Assembly: GCF_021206925.1 (NCBI RefSeq)
Contig: NZ_JAJPRF010000003.1
Coordinates: 186,001-250,000 of the forward strand
Source of the DNA: Rhodoflexus caldus
Lineage (GTDB): Bacteria; Bacteroidota; Bacteroidia; Cytophagales; Thermoflexibacteraceae
Length of the DNA: 64,000 bases
Reading direction: 5' to 3'
A model generated the notes under the pieces. The model was given only the letters and a program-made list of their open reading frames with translations. It was not told where the DNA came from and ran no database searches. Both the position numbers and the translations under genes were made by a program. Shown here piece after piece: positions 24,715 through 34,771 of the stretch (positions within the stretch are counted from its first letter, which is position 1; each line of letters begins with the position of its first letter).

Positions 24715-26076
24715 GTGAAAAAACAGGCAGCACATAAAGTTACGCTAAGTTGGCCAATAATCGGAGTAGCCGCGATGGTTTTATTTTTGCTGACTGTTGT
24801 AAGTTGCTCCCATTCGCAATCGTCTGAAAAAAAGAAAGTTGTCGGCCACGTGGAAGCAGAAAAGCCGCGTTTCCGCATCGTTCCCCCGCGAACGCCGCTG
24901 CAAAACAACGACTCCGATACACTCACGCTGCATGTAATAGACAGCGCCATTGAAAAGTTTCGCGCAAAATGGCTGATTGGCGGGCTTTCGCTGGCAATTG
25001 CCAAAGACGGGCGGCTGGTGTATGCCAAGGGCTTCGGCTATGCCAATCAGGAAAAGCGGGAGGCCATGACACCGCAGCATCGCTTCCGAATAGCGAGTGT
25101 GTCTAAACTGATTACTGCCGCCGCCATTATGCAAATGGCGGAACAAGGCAAGTTGAAACTGACCGATAAAGTTTTCGGAGCATCGGGTATTCTTTCCGAC
25201 AGCCTTTATCTGAACGCCAAAGACAAGCGAGTGTATCAGATAGAAATCAGGCATTTGCTTCAACACACAGGGGGCTGGAAAAATGCTTTCCGTGCCGACC
25301 CGATGTTTATTCCGTTAGAAGTAGCCGCCTACATGCGAACAAAACCGCCGATTGACTTAGACGTGATTATCCGATTCATGCTGTCGCAAAAAATGCTGGC
25401 CGAGCCGGGCGAGTTTTTTGACTATTCAAATTTTGGCTACTGCCTGCTGGGGCGCGTTATTGAGAAGGTAAGCGGGCAAAGTTATGAGCGCTATGTGCAG
25501 GAGAATTTGTTAGCGCCTTTGGGCATTCGGCAGATGCAAATCGGTAACAACCGCTACGAAGAACAACTGCCCAACGAAGTAACCTATTACGACCACTCGG
25601 GCGCATCGCTGAAACCCGATATCAGCGGCAGCGGCAACAAGGTTTCGCGCCCCTACGGCGGAACAGACGTTAAAATGCTCGGTGCGGCGGGTGGCTGGAT
25701 TGCCTCATCCGTAGAACTTTTGCGGCTCACCCTTTCATTGGACGGCATGGCAACCGTTCCCGATATTTTATCGCAGGAAAGTATCCGCCAAATGACCTGC
25801 AATTCGGGTAATTGGGTACAGGACAGCACCCGCTGCCTTGAAATCGGTTGGCGCTATTGCAACCCGCAGGAGTGGGTACGCACCGGCTATTTCGGCGGCA
25901 CCCATGCCGTTATCTGTCGCCGCAGCGATGGCATTACGTGGGTGTTGCTTACCAATCAGAGTTCATGGCGCGGCCCTTATTTCAGTTTTGAAGTACTGCC
26001 CGAAATGGAGCGCATACTGTCGGCGGTGCAAATATTCCCGCAGCGCGATTTGTTCGGGCGGGAAATTTTGCCATAG
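24715..26076 (+). CDS. Serine hydrolase lipoprotein, class C beta-lactamase fold
   Basis: 453 residues, starting at GTG. The N-terminus is a lipoprotein signal with VVSC (Cys31). The beta-lactamase/transpeptidase-like domain has the SxxK motif at Ser128-Lys131 (ASVSKLITAAAI), YSN at 237-239 (FFDYSNFGY), and a GG-containing third motif in the GYFGGTHAVI segment. Members include esterases, D-aminopeptidases and penicillin-binding-like enzymes. A true beta-lactamase activity is not implied, and the substrate is unknown. The protein should be anchored to a membrane with the enzyme domain in the periplasm. It stands alone, 36 bases from the divergent CxxC gene. Confidence 0.85.
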   Translation: MKKQAAHKVTLSWPIIGVAAMVLFLLTVVSCSHSQSSEKKKVVGHVEAEKPRFRIVPPRTPLQNNDSDTLTLHVIDSAIEKFRAKWLIGGLSLAIAKDGRLVYAKGFGYANQEKREAMTPQHRFRIASVSKLITAAAIMQMAEQGKLKLTDKVFGASGILSDSLYLNAKDKRVYQIEIRHLLQHTGGWKNAFRADPMFIPLEVAAYMRTKPPIDLDVIIRFMLSQKMLAEPGEFFDYSNFGYCLLGRVIEKVSGQSYERYVQENLLAPLGIRQMQIGNNRYEEQLPNEVTYYDHSGASLKPDISGSGNKVSRPYGGTDVKMLGAAGGWIASSVELLRLTLSLDGMATVPDILSQESIRQMTCNSGNWVQDSTRCLEIGWRYCNPQEWVRTGYFGGTHAVICRRSDGITWVLLTNQSSWRGPYFSFEVLPEMERILSAVQIFPQRDLFGREILP

Positions 26077-26185
26077 GCAACAGACAAAGTGCGGGGCGTT
26101 TCGGAATGCGGAGTGTACACAAACCTGTTATTCAATGATTGATACAAGAAATCTTCCAAGCCACTTGCGCTTTTGTATAAATGCC

Positions 26186-28045
26186 TTACCGTAGATTAGC
26201 TGCTCCCAAACGTATGATAAATTTTGTCCCCTCGCCCGGTTTGCTTTCTACGCTGATTTCGCCACCCATTTCTTCTATCTGATTTTTGGTAATGTACAAA
26301 CCGATGCCTTTGGCATCCTTATTTCCGTGGAAGGTTTTGTACATGCCGAAAAGTTTGTCTCCATAGCGTTCCAAATCTATTCCGATGCCATTATCGGCAA
26401 TTTCTAACCAGACGTTGCCCTCGTGCACATAGGCGGAAATATGGACGAAGGGTTTTCTTTGAGGGTGGCGGTATTTAATGGCGTTGGTAATAAAATTCAG
26501 CGCAATGCTGTCTAAGTAGGCGGCTTTGTAGTCTAAGGTCAGGTTGTCGGGTATATCTACCCGAATGGCTACGGCCTTTTGTTGAATTTTGGCAGCCAGT
26601 GATTCAATAACACTTTCAATGTGATTTTTCAGGTTGAGGGTGCGCACGGTATCATCCTTTCCTGCATCTACGATTTCGTTCAGGTCTGCTATGGTACGCA
26701 TCAGTTGTGCAGAGGCTTTTTCCAAGTATTCCGACAACTGCTTTTTTTCTGCCTCGTCCTGTGTGTCGCCTATCATCCGAATCAGCGCGGAGATGTTGCC
26801 TGCATGTGAACGCAAGTTATGCGATACGATGTGGGCAAAATGTTCCAGCCGTGCCTTCCGGTCAAGTGCTACTTTAATAGTTGCTTGCAACTGATTTTCT
26901 CGGGCTTTTAGCTCGGTGATATTGGTCAGCGAGGAAACGGTAGCCATGATTGTTTTGCCGTCCTCCTCCGTAACGGGTACGCAGTTAACCAATATCCATA
27001 TCATTTGCTCGTTTGTTTTTTGCACTCCGATAATGTTGTTAAAAACAGGGAGGCCGTTTTTTAGTACGCACATAGACGGGTATTCATCTTGCGGATATTC
27101 GGTGCCGTCTTCGCGAACAGTCTTTAATTCGGAAAAGTTGAGCAAGTTGGCTGCATTTTGCTCTAATTCCAGCATTTCTGCCGCTGCATGGTTGTAGAAA
27201 ATAACCTTGCCGCTTTTATCTCGCATGATAATGCCGTCGGTGGTGGCTTCAATAATGGATTGATTAATTTTTTGCAGCCGGTCGCGTTCTTGGAAGGCCT
27301 GCATCCGCATAGTAATGTCACGTGCCGTGGCATAAATCAAACCCTGCTTTGCCAATAACTTCCATTCTATGGTGCAGTAGGTACCTTTTTTACTTTTATA
27401 GCCTATGGTAAACTCTGCAACGGCATCCTCCCGCTTTAACTGCCCGAATGCTTCCCGTACTTTTGTGCAGTCGTTGGGATGGATAAAGTCAAAGAATTTA
27501 TATTGTTGCAGCTCGGTTTTGGAATACCCCAATGACTGCTCCCATTGCGTATTAACCCGCAAAAGTTGCCCGTCCATGTCCATAATTGCCAGCAAATCCA
27601 GATTGACATCAAAATAGTTCTCAAACAATTGCCGTTCTATTCGTGTAGCGGCTTCTGCTTCTTTGAGATGTGTAATGTCCACATGGCAGCCGATGAGTTT
27701 AACAGGTTTCCGCTCATCATCCCACTCAATGATTCCGCCCGTGCAGTTTACCCACACAATAGCGCCGTTTTTATGAATGTAGCGCACCTCTACTGAAAAC
27801 GGCTGTTTGCCGCCATTTTCCATGTGCTTGACTACTTCGCTGTCAAATCTGGCCAAATCTTCCGGTATAATCAGGCTGCGGATGGTTTCCGCTTTTTCGT
27901 CCAATTCACCCTCGGCGTAGCCAAAGGTTTCCTTAAATTTTCGGCTCAGATAAACGGTCTGATTTTGAATGTTCCACTCCCAATAACCTGCCAGAATCTC
28001 TTCCAGAATGGTTTGATGGGTCATCAGATGGTGTATTGCCGGCAT
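26186..28045 (-). CDS. PAS-domain sensor histidine kinase
   Basis: 619 residues, soluble. Three PAS domains lie at about 8-130 (WEWNIQNQTVYLSRKFKETFGY; the PAC part ends KLIGCHVDITHLKEAE), 140-255 and 262-385. The dimerisation helix has the H-box FAHIVSHNLRSHAGNI near 410. The ATPase domain follows with N-box NFITNAIKYRHP, G1 DNGIGID, F-box MYKTFH and G2 AKGIGLYITK. All catalytic parts are present, unlike the protein at 10363-12210. The start is the ATG at 28045; another in-frame ATG seven codons later is possible. No response-regulator gene is adjacent, so its partner is unknown. The REC hybrid at 10363 is one formal candidate. Confidence 0.92.
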   Translation of the reverse strand: MPAIHHLMTHQTILEEILAGYWEWNIQNQTVYLSRKFKETFGYAEGELDEKAETIRSLIIPEDLARFDSEVVKHMENGGKQPFSVEVRYIHKNGAIVWVNCTGGIIEWDDERKPVKLIGCHVDITHLKEAEAATRIERQLFENYFDVNLDLLAIMDMDGQLLRVNTQWEQSLGYSKTELQQYKFFDFIHPNDCTKVREAFGQLKREDAVAEFTIGYKSKKGTYCTIEWKLLAKQGLIYATARDITMRMQAFQERDRLQKINQSIIEATTDGIIMRDKSGKVIFYNHAAAEMLELEQNAANLLNFSELKTVREDGTEYPQDEYPSMCVLKNGLPVFNNIIGVQKTNEQMIWILVNCVPVTEEDGKTIMATVSSLTNITELKARENQLQATIKVALDRKARLEHFAHIVSHNLRSHAGNISALIRMIGDTQDEAEKKQLSEYLEKASAQLMRTIADLNEIVDAGKDDTVRTLNLKNHIESVIESLAAKIQQKAVAIRVDIPDNLTLDYKAAYLDSIALNFITNAIKYRHPQRKPFVHISAYVHEGNVWLEIADNGIGIDLERYGDKLFGMYKTFHGNKDAKGIGLYITKNQIEEMGGEISVESKPGEGTKFIIRLGAANLR

Positions 28046-28221
28046 CTTTTGAAATTGATATGTTTAGGTTCAAACAGCTAATCAGTCATACGTCAAACAC
28101 CGCATTTGTGTTATATCAGCTGCAAAACTGCATAAACTTTTGCGCATCAAGGCTTGAAAGCGTATTTTACGGTTCAAATTCAGACATTTACACAATTGTA
28201 TTGCATTAAAAACACTTCGCG

Positions 28222-31200
28222 ATGACACCTTTTTACCGTAAATCACTCTTGCGCGGTTTGTTGGGCGTATCGTTGTTCATGGCGGGCTACGCACCTGCTG
28301 TGGCACAGCGGAAACCACAAAACAATGCTCCGGCAACACCCGCGCCTACTCCGGCAGCTCGCCGCATGGAAGCCTTCAAACTCCGCCATCAGTTGCAGGA
28401 AAGTTCTATTGTTGCCAATGTACCTTTTAAAAACATAGGCCCAACGGTGATGAGCGGACGCGTAACCGATGTAGATGTTTGTCCGGCAGACCCTTCTCAG
28501 TTCTTGGTTGCTTACGCTTCGGGCGGTCTGTGGCATACAACCTCCAACGGCACACAGATGACCCCTGTTTTTGATACACAGGCGAGCATGACCATTGGCG
28601 ATATTGCCGTACAGTGGCAGGGAACGACACCCGCCGTTATATGGGTAGGTACAGGCGAAAACAATTCCAGCCGCTCTTCCTATGCCGGCACGGGCATATA
28701 CAAAAGCACCAACGGCGGTAAAACATGGGAACATTTAGGATTGGAAGAATCGCAGCACATCGGGCGCATTGTTTTGCACCCAACCGACCCGAATACGGTA
28801 TGGGTAGCTGCTTTGGGGCATCTGTATTCGCCCAACCCCGACAGAGGCATTTACAAAACCACTGACGGCGGCAAAACATGGCAGAAAACACTGTTTGTGG
28901 ACAATAACACAGGTGCAATTGATTTGGTAATAGATCCGACCAATCCACAGGTACTTTACGCTGCCATGTGGGAGCGCAGTCGCCAAGCATGGGACTTTAA
29001 AGGCTCCGGCAAAGGTTCGGGTATTTACAAAAGTACCGACGGCGGCGCAACTTGGACGAAGCTCAATACCGACGGTAGTGGCTTCCCCAACACCGACGGT
29101 ACAGGTCGCATCGGCTTGGACGTTTTTGCAGGCAATCCAAATATTATTTATGCCGTTTTAGACAATCAGGACAGCCGCCCTGCCGAAAAACCGACGGGCA
29201 AAGAAGTTATCAAGCCTTCCGCTTTTCGCACCATGACGGCAGAGGAATTTGCCAAACTGCCCGATGAAGACCTGCAAGCCTACTTTGAGCGCTACGGCAT
29301 CCCTTCTAAATACACGCCCAAATCGGTTAAACAAGACATTGCCAACAAAAAATATCCCGTAAAGGCACTTGCCGATTTTATCAATGCCAACGACGATTTG
29401 TTTGAAATTGAAGTAAAGGGTGCAGAAGTGTATCGTTCGGACGACGGCGGTAAAACATGGCGCAAAACACATGACAAACCCTTAGACGGCCTTGTGTTTA
29501 CCTATGGCTATTATTTCAGCCAAATCCGCATAGACAGCAAAAACCCCGATAAAATCTATACCATGGGTGTGCCTGTGATTAAGTCGGAAGACGGCGGCAA
29601 AACTTGGAAAGCCATGAACAGCGACAATGTTCATGCCGACCACCATGCCCTCTGGTTGAATCCCAACCGCCCCGGACACATGATTTTGGGCAACGACGGC
29701 GGTATCAACATCAGCTACAACGACGGCGAAACATGGCAAAAAATGAATAACGTTCCTGTGGGACAGTTTTATGCCATCAATGTGGATATGGCGCAGCCTT
29801 TCAATGTTTACGGCGGCTTGCAGGACAACGGCGTTTGGGTAGGCCCAAGCACTTACCGCCACAGCTTAGACTGGCACGATACAGGCCGTTATCCGTATCA
29901 GATGCTGATAGGCGGCGATGGTATGCAGGTGGAAATTGACACGCGCGACAATGCAACGGTTTACACAGGTTTTCAGTTTGGCAACTATTTCCGCATTAAT
30001 ACCAAAACGGGCGAGCGCAAATTCATTACTCCGCGCCACGATTTGGGCGAAACCCCTTACCGATGGAACTGGCAAACGCCTATTCACCTTTCCCGCCACA
30101 ATCAGGACATTTTATACATGGGTTCGCACCGCTTCCACCGTTCATTGGACAAAGGCGAAACCATGCAAACACTTTCCGGCGACCTGACCGCAGGCGGCAT
30201 TAAAGGCAACGTCCCTTACGGTTCACTGACAACCATTGACGAGTCGCCTCGCCGTTTTGGGTTGCTCTACACCGGCTCCGATGACGGTTTGGTGCATGTG
30301 TCCAAAGACGGCGGTTATACATGGACGCGCATTTCGGACAAATTGCCGCAAAAACTTTGGGTAAGCCGCGTAATAGCCTCACACCATGCCGAAGGTCGGG
30401 TGTTTGTGTCGCTCAATGGCTATCGCTATGACCATTTTGACCCGTATTTGTATGTTTCCGAAGACTACGGACAAACGTGGACGCGTTTAGGCGGCAATCT
30501 GCCCGCCGAACCTATCAACGTAGTGCGGGAAGACCCTGTCAATGACCAGATTCTGTACGTGGGTACCGATAACGGGGTGTATATTTCCTTTGACCGCGGT
30601 GTTTCGTTTGCTGCCATGAGCAACGGGCTGCCTGCCGTTGCCGTACACGACCTGCGCATCCATCCTCGCGACAAACAACTGGTTGTAGGTACGCATGGGC
30701 GCTCTATTTTCACTGCCGACGTACAGCATATCCAGCAGATAGACCAGCAGATGATAACAAAAGCCTTGCACTTGTTCCCCGTACAGGCTATTACTGCATC
30801 GGAGGCATGGGGGCGGCCGCGCAACTTTGCCGAAGCGATTTCACCTGAGCGGCAAATTGTTTTCTATCTTAATTATGCGATTAAAAATGCCATCAGCAAT
30901 ATCCGTATTCTGTCAGCAGGTGGCGTAGTGCTGCATGAAATGACAGACGAAAGCGAGGCCGGTATCAATATCGTAAACTATGACCTGACTATGAATGAAA
31001 AAGCCGTTGCAGATTTGCAGAAGGAAATGCAGACCAAAGCTAAAGACGGCAAAGAAGTTAAAATCGGTGCAGCGGGCAACGGCAAATACTACCTGCCGGT
31101 GGGTGAATATACCGTTGAAGTTCGCGCCGGTGAATCGGTAGAAAAACAAACACTCAAAGTAGAAGCTCCGCGCAGTGGCGGCGGTCGTCGCGGCGAGCCT

Positions 31201-31227
31201 TCCGCCGAACCTCACGAAGAGGACTAA
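28222..31227 (+). CDS. Secreted BNR-repeat / sortilin-like beta-propeller protein
   Basis: 1001 residues with a signal peptide ending in APAVAQ. The body is a large beta-propeller with many Asp-box (BNR) turns of the form S-x-D-x-G-x-T-W: KSTNGGKTW, KTTDGGKTW, KSTDGGATW, RSDDGGKTW, KSEDGGKTW, SYNDGETW, SKDGGYTW and SEDYGQTW. Proteins of this type are called VPS10/sortilin-like or exo-alpha-sialidase/xyloglucanase-like, but catalytic activity is not evident. The C-terminus (about 880-985) is a separate beta domain, ending in a Gly/Arg-rich and acidic tail. A recognisable type IX sorting domain is not seen. It is convergent to the TonB-dependent receptor gene, with a shared terminator between. 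Confidence 0.85.
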   Translation: MTPFYRKSLLRGLLGVSLFMAGYAPAVAQRKPQNNAPATPAPTPAARRMEAFKLRHQLQESSIVANVPFKNIGPTVMSGRVTDVDVCPADPSQFLVAYASGGLWHTTSNGTQMTPVFDTQASMTIGDIAVQWQGTTPAVIWVGTGENNSSRSSYAGTGIYKSTNGGKTWEHLGLEESQHIGRIVLHPTDPNTVWVAALGHLYSPNPDRGIYKTTDGGKTWQKTLFVDNNTGAIDLVIDPTNPQVLYAAMWERSRQAWDFKGSGKGSGIYKSTDGGATWTKLNTDGSGFPNTDGTGRIGLDVFAGNPNIIYAVLDNQDSRPAEKPTGKEVIKPSAFRTMTAEEFAKLPDEDLQAYFERYGIPSKYTPKSVKQDIANKKYPVKALADFINANDDLFEIEVKGAEVYRSDDGGKTWRKTHDKPLDGLVFTYGYYFSQIRIDSKNPDKIYTMGVPVIKSEDGGKTWKAMNSDNVHADHHALWLNPNRPGHMILGNDGGINISYNDGETWQKMNNVPVGQFYAINVDMAQPFNVYGGLQDNGVWVGPSTYRHSLDWHDTGRYPYQMLIGGDGMQVEIDTRDNATVYTGFQFGNYFRINTKTGERKFITPRHDLGETPYRWNWQTPIHLSRHNQDILYMGSHRFHRSLDKGETMQTLSGDLTAGGIKGNVPYGSLTTIDESPRRFGLLYTGSDDGLVHVSKDGGYTWTRISDKLPQKLWVSRVIASHHAEGRVFVSLNGYRYDHFDPYLYVSEDYGQTWTRLGGNLPAEPINVVREDPVNDQILYVGTDNGVYISFDRGVSFAAMSNGLPAVAVHDLRIHPRDKQLVVGTHGRSIFTADVQHIQQIDQQMITKALHLFPVQAITASEAWGRPRNFAEAISPERQIVFYLNYAIKNAISNIRILSAGGVVLHEMTDESEAGINIVNYDLTMNEKAVADLQKEMQTKAKDGKEVKIGAAGNGKYYLPVGEYTVEVRAGESVEKQTLKVEAPRSGGGRRGEPSAEPHEED

Positions 31228-31241
31228 TCGGATACAGTTTT

Positions 31242-31274
31242 AAACCTGACAGGTTTCCAAAGCCTGTCAGGTTT
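31242..31274. terminator. Bidirectional hairpin terminator
   Basis: A perfect 12-bp stem (AAACCTGACAGG 31242-31253 with 31263-31274) has a 9-base loop. It lies between convergent genes. The AAACCTGACAGG palindrome is a common terminator-like motif in Cytophagales and Flavobacteria. Confidence 0.7.
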
Positions 31275-31345
31275 GTACATGACTAAGAAAATCAGCGTTT
31301 ATCCATGGTATCCGCCAAAAATCCGTGTTCCCAAAGAACCCAACA

Positions 31346-33712
31346 TCAGTACTTAAAATTGTAAGAAACAGCCGGCACGAACGAGCCTACGACGGAAAAC
31401 CGAACTGCTTCCGTATTTATCGGTGTATCGGGGTTTTGGCGGAAGTAGATAGCAAACGGATTGCGGCGGTTATAGGCATTATACACAGAAAGAACCCAGT
31501 AGCTTTCCCACCGCTGTTCAGGCTTTTTCTTCTTGTTGTATTTGGTAACGGACAAATCTAAGCGATGGTAGGGCGCAATGCGCACGTTATTGCGGCTGTT
31601 GTCCACATTGTGCGGAATAATTAACCCCTGCACTTCGTAGCGCCCCGTCGGGAAAGTTACAGGCGTCCCCGTTTGGAAAACAAAGTTTGCAGCAAATTGC
31701 CAGTATTTATTCCGCTCATAGGCTACAGAAATATTGCCGTTGTGTCGGCGGTCAAACCGATTGGGAAACCATTGGTTGCTGTTGATACCCTCCACTTTGC
31801 GCTCTGAATTGGCAAGCGTGTAACTAACCCATCCGGTGAGTTGTCCTTTGGTTTTGCGTACATAAAACTCCGCGCCGTATGCTCTGCCAATGCCTTGCAC
31901 CAAGTCGCCCTCAATGAACTTATTGAGCAGCAGGTCTGCATTGTCAATATAGTCTAACTGATTTTGCAGCGATTTGTAATACACTTCCACCGAGGTTTCA
32001 AACATGTTGTCCTTAAAGTTGCGGAAGTAGCCCAGAGCTACTTGGTCGGCTAATTGCGGTCGGATATTATTCGTGCTGGGTGTCCATACATCAAGCGGCG
32101 TGGAAGCTGCCGTATTGGATACCAAGTGGATATACTGCGCCATGCGGTTATAGCTCGCTTTCAACGAACTTGTCGGAGAAAGCCCCAAATTCATGGAAAA
32201 TCGCGGTTCTATATTGCCGTATTGCTGAATGGTTTCAAACTGCCCGAAATTTCGTATCTCCACAGGCAGGCGGCGAGTATTGGGCGGTGCCTCCCCGAAA
32301 TAATAGGCTTCGCCGCGCCCCATATAGTTAAACATGGAATAGCGGAAACCATATTGTACGGTGAGTTTTTCACTCAACTTCTGTTCGTTGTCAAAATAAA
32401 TACCCGATTCAAGCGCGTATTTGCTGTCCAAACTGATGTCGCTGGTGCGGTCTGCACTGCTGATAACTGCTTTTCCGGGGCGGAAATCGTATAAAATTGT
32501 TTGCAGGCCAAATTTCAGGGTGTTATTGGCATTCAGATAATAGGTAAAATCGGGTTTAAGGCTGTAGTTGATAATATTGGAGCGCCAGTCAAATCGGGAG
32601 CCTTGAACGCCCGAATCGCGGAAGCCAATCAGGTAGTCGTAATTGCTGTAAAACGCCGTCAGGTTCATAAATAAACGGTCAGAGTAGAGGTGATTCCATC
32701 GGAAAGTGGTTGTAGCATTACCCCAGTTGAAATCGAACCCGCTGCCGAAAACATCGCGCCCGAAATACCCCGAAAGGTAGAAGTTGTTGCGGTCGTTGGC
32801 CTTCCAATTGACCTTAGCAGTCATATCATAAAAATAAAAACGGCTGTTCCGCAGGTCGTTGTTCAGAAAAGGCTTGGCCAGCACGTCAATGTAAGACCGA
32901 CGGCCTGCCAAAATAAAAGAGGCTTTGTCTTTTACGATAGGCGCTTCCAAAGTCAGGCGGCTGAAAATAGCTCCAATGCCGCCTTGCATGGCAAATTGCT
33001 TGTTGTTGCCTTCTTTGGTGCGCACATCCAAAATAGACGACAGCCTGCCTCCGTAAGGTGAAGGGATGCCGCCTTTAATCAGTTTTACATCTTTGACCGC
33101 ATCGGGGTTAAACACGGAAAAAAAGCCGAAAAGGTGGGCAGAGTTATATACAGGCGCTTCATCTATCAGCACGAGGTTTTGGTCTATGCTGCCGCCGCGC
33201 ACGTTGAAGCCGGTTGCTCCTTCGCCTACGGTGCTTACCCCCGGCAACAGTTGAATGCTGCGAATGATATCTACTTCGCCCAAAAAGGCCGGAATGCGCT
33301 GAATAGTCTTGATATCCAACTTATTCACACTCATTTCCATGTTTTTTACCGCCGCATCGGCTGCTTCTGCGGTTACAACCACCTCCTGCAATTCAACATT
33401 GTCTTCTGTCAGTTCTACGTCTTCTTTGCGGTTGGCCGTCAGTGCTATATTTTTTATAACAGCCTGATAGCCAATAGATGTATAAACAATATCATATGTA
33501 CCTTTAGGCAGCGTCAGCGAATAAAATCCGTAGGGGTTGGTGGTTGTGCCGGTGGTAGTTCCTTTGATGGCGATATTGACCCCAATCAACGTTTCACCGC
33601 TTTTACTGTCTCGTACATAGCCGCTGATGGTAAATTTTTCTTGTGCATACAGGCTTTGGGAGGTGCTTACAATGAGCAAAAACAAAAGCAATGTTTTTAT
33701 ACAAAATCGCAT
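31346..33712 (-). CDS. TonB-dependent receptor with carboxypeptidase-regulatory domain
   Basis: 788 residues. Outer-membrane beta-barrel that takes up a substrate with energy from TonB-ExbBD. Signal peptide (LLLFLLIVSTSQSLYAQ), then a carboxypeptidase-D regulatory-like domain at about 25-105 (FTISGYVRDSKSGETLIGVNI ... YGFYSLTLPKGTY), a plug domain around 115-240 (VVVTAEA, IQLLPGVSTVGEGATGFNVRGGSIDQNLVLIDEAPVYN), and the barrel to a C-terminal Phe/Tyr pattern (SYNFKY). It is not followed by a SusD-like gene, so it is not a polysaccharide-utilisation pair; iron complexes, vitamins or peptides are possible. I used the ATG at 33712, where the signal peptide starts, rather than one at 33772. Confidence 0.93.
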   Translation of the reverse strand: MRFCIKTLLLFLLIVSTSQSLYAQEKFTISGYVRDSKSGETLIGVNIAIKGTTTGTTTNPYGFYSLTLPKGTYDIVYTSIGYQAVIKNIALTANRKEDVELTEDNVELQEVVVTAEAADAAVKNMEMSVNKLDIKTIQRIPAFLGEVDIIRSIQLLPGVSTVGEGATGFNVRGGSIDQNLVLIDEAPVYNSAHLFGFFSVFNPDAVKDVKLIKGGIPSPYGGRLSSILDVRTKEGNNKQFAMQGGIGAIFSRLTLEAPIVKDKASFILAGRRSYIDVLAKPFLNNDLRNSRFYFYDMTAKVNWKANDRNNFYLSGYFGRDVFGSGFDFNWGNATTTFRWNHLYSDRLFMNLTAFYSNYDYLIGFRDSGVQGSRFDWRSNIINYSLKPDFTYYLNANNTLKFGLQTILYDFRPGKAVISSADRTSDISLDSKYALESGIYFDNEQKLSEKLTVQYGFRYSMFNYMGRGEAYYFGEAPPNTRRLPVEIRNFGQFETIQQYGNIEPRFSMNLGLSPTSSLKASYNRMAQYIHLVSNTAASTPLDVWTPSTNNIRPQLADQVALGYFRNFKDNMFETSVEVYYKSLQNQLDYIDNADLLLNKFIEGDLVQGIGRAYGAEFYVRKTKGQLTGWVSYTLANSERKVEGINSNQWFPNRFDRRHNGNISVAYERNKYWQFAANFVFQTGTPVTFPTGRYEVQGLIIPHNVDNSRNNVRIAPYHRLDLSVTKYNKKKKPEQRWESYWVLSVYNAYNRRNPFAIYFRQNPDTPINTEAVRFSVVGSFVPAVSYNFKY

Positions 33713-33888
33713 ATGGTGATAAAAGTGAGTGATAAATAAATGCTTCACATACATACTGAAAAATTGCCGCATCGGTTGCTTGGCAATTTTTTTTCTCCGA
33801 AGTGTGTTTTTGTGATAACTATGCAGTTAAGCATATCAACATAAAAAACCCTTTCCTGTATTGTGTTGTTTTGTTTTTCCTGAAAACT

Positions 33889-34758
33889 ATGAAGTCATTT
33901 TTTCTTTTACTGCTCGGTTTTTGTGTTAATTTATTGCATCTACACGCACAAAACGCAACTCCCGTAAGTTGGGCGGCTGCACAAAAAAATCGTCAGGCAA
34001 CCCTTGTGGTAAACTACTTTCAGTCTCCGATGTTTTCTTACAGTGCTTCTGCCAAAGATGCTCCCAAAGGAATATGTGTGGACTTGATGGAGAGCTTTGC
34101 CAAGTATGTAAGTACCAAAAAAGGTGTACAGATTAAGATAGAGTATCACGGCTATGACGGTTTCAGCAAGTTTTATGAGGCCACCAAGAACAGCGCAAAC
34201 GGCACATTTGGCATTGGCAGCGTTACTATTACGGATGCCCGCAAAAAGGAAGTGCGATTTTCACCGCCGTTTATCAACAGTGCCAACTTTTTGCTTTCCC
34301 ACAACTCTGTTCCAACGCTCCGCAGAATGGAGCTGATGGCAAAAGATTTTGCCGGCATGACTGCCTATACTGCTAAAAATACGACCAATGCCACCCGCTT
34401 AGAAGCCATCAAAAAGCAGTACATGCCAACCATGCAAATCAAATACCTTGAGTCGAGTATTGAGGCCTTACGGGCTGTTGCACGCGACCCCAAAGGATTT
34501 ACGTACTTAGACTTTGTGTATTACAACGATGCCCTACGCGATAAACTGCCTATCAAACGCCACCCCGCAGGGGATTTTACAGGAGAGGAATTCGGCATTA
34601 TTATGCCTATGAACTCTGACTGGCAGCCGCTATTGCAGGAATTCTTTTCCGAAAAAGGGGCTAACTATCGCAACAGCAACGAGTATAAGAAATCGCTGAA
34701 CACTCACTTGGGTGAAAGTGCCGTAAAACTGTTAGAGTCTATTCAGCAGAAAAAATAA
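33889..34758 (+). CDS. Orphan periplasmic solute-binding protein, family 3 type (copy 2)
   Basis: 289 residues. Signal peptide MKSFFLLLLGFCVNLLHLHAQ starts at the ATG at 33889; the in-frame ATG at 33802 would add a leader that does not look coding. The mature protein is a close paralogue of the one at 3096-3971: same order ICVDLMESFAKYV, NGTFGIGSVTIT, ARKKEVRFSPPF, HRxxxGDFTGEEFGIIMP-like block and GESAVKLLESIQQ end. No transporter genes flank either copy. The ligand-contact strand is conserved in both, so both should still bind a ligand. The gene ends 13 bases from the convergent hypothetical gene, with no clear terminator. Confidence 0.82.
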   Translation: MKSFFLLLLGFCVNLLHLHAQNATPVSWAAAQKNRQATLVVNYFQSPMFSYSASAKDAPKGICVDLMESFAKYVSTKKGVQIKIEYHGYDGFSKFYEATKNSANGTFGIGSVTITDARKKEVRFSPPFINSANFLLSHNSVPTLRRMELMAKDFAGMTAYTAKNTTNATRLEAIKKQYMPTMQIKYLESSIEALRAVARDPKGFTYLDFVYYNDALRDKLPIKRHPAGDFTGEEFGIIMPMNSDWQPLLQEFFSEKGANYRNSNEYKKSLNTHLGESAVKLLESIQQKK

Positions 34759-34771
34759 TTTTTCATGTAGG

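Noticed and set aside
24715-26076. True beta-lactamase and antibiotic-resistance gene
   Set aside because: The SxxK and YxN motifs are shared by many serine hydrolases of this fold. The lipoprotein form and solitary context do not point to resistance.
28600-30480. Repeated DNA phrases like GGCGGTAAAACATGG inside the BNR gene
   Set aside because: These encode the repeated Asp-box turns of the beta-propeller. They are protein repeats, not a DNA element or a CRISPR array.
31242-31274. AAACCTGACAGG palindrome as a possible insertion or attachment site
   Set aside because: It is a clean hairpin between two convergent genes, and a terminator explains it. No mobile gene or target duplication is present.
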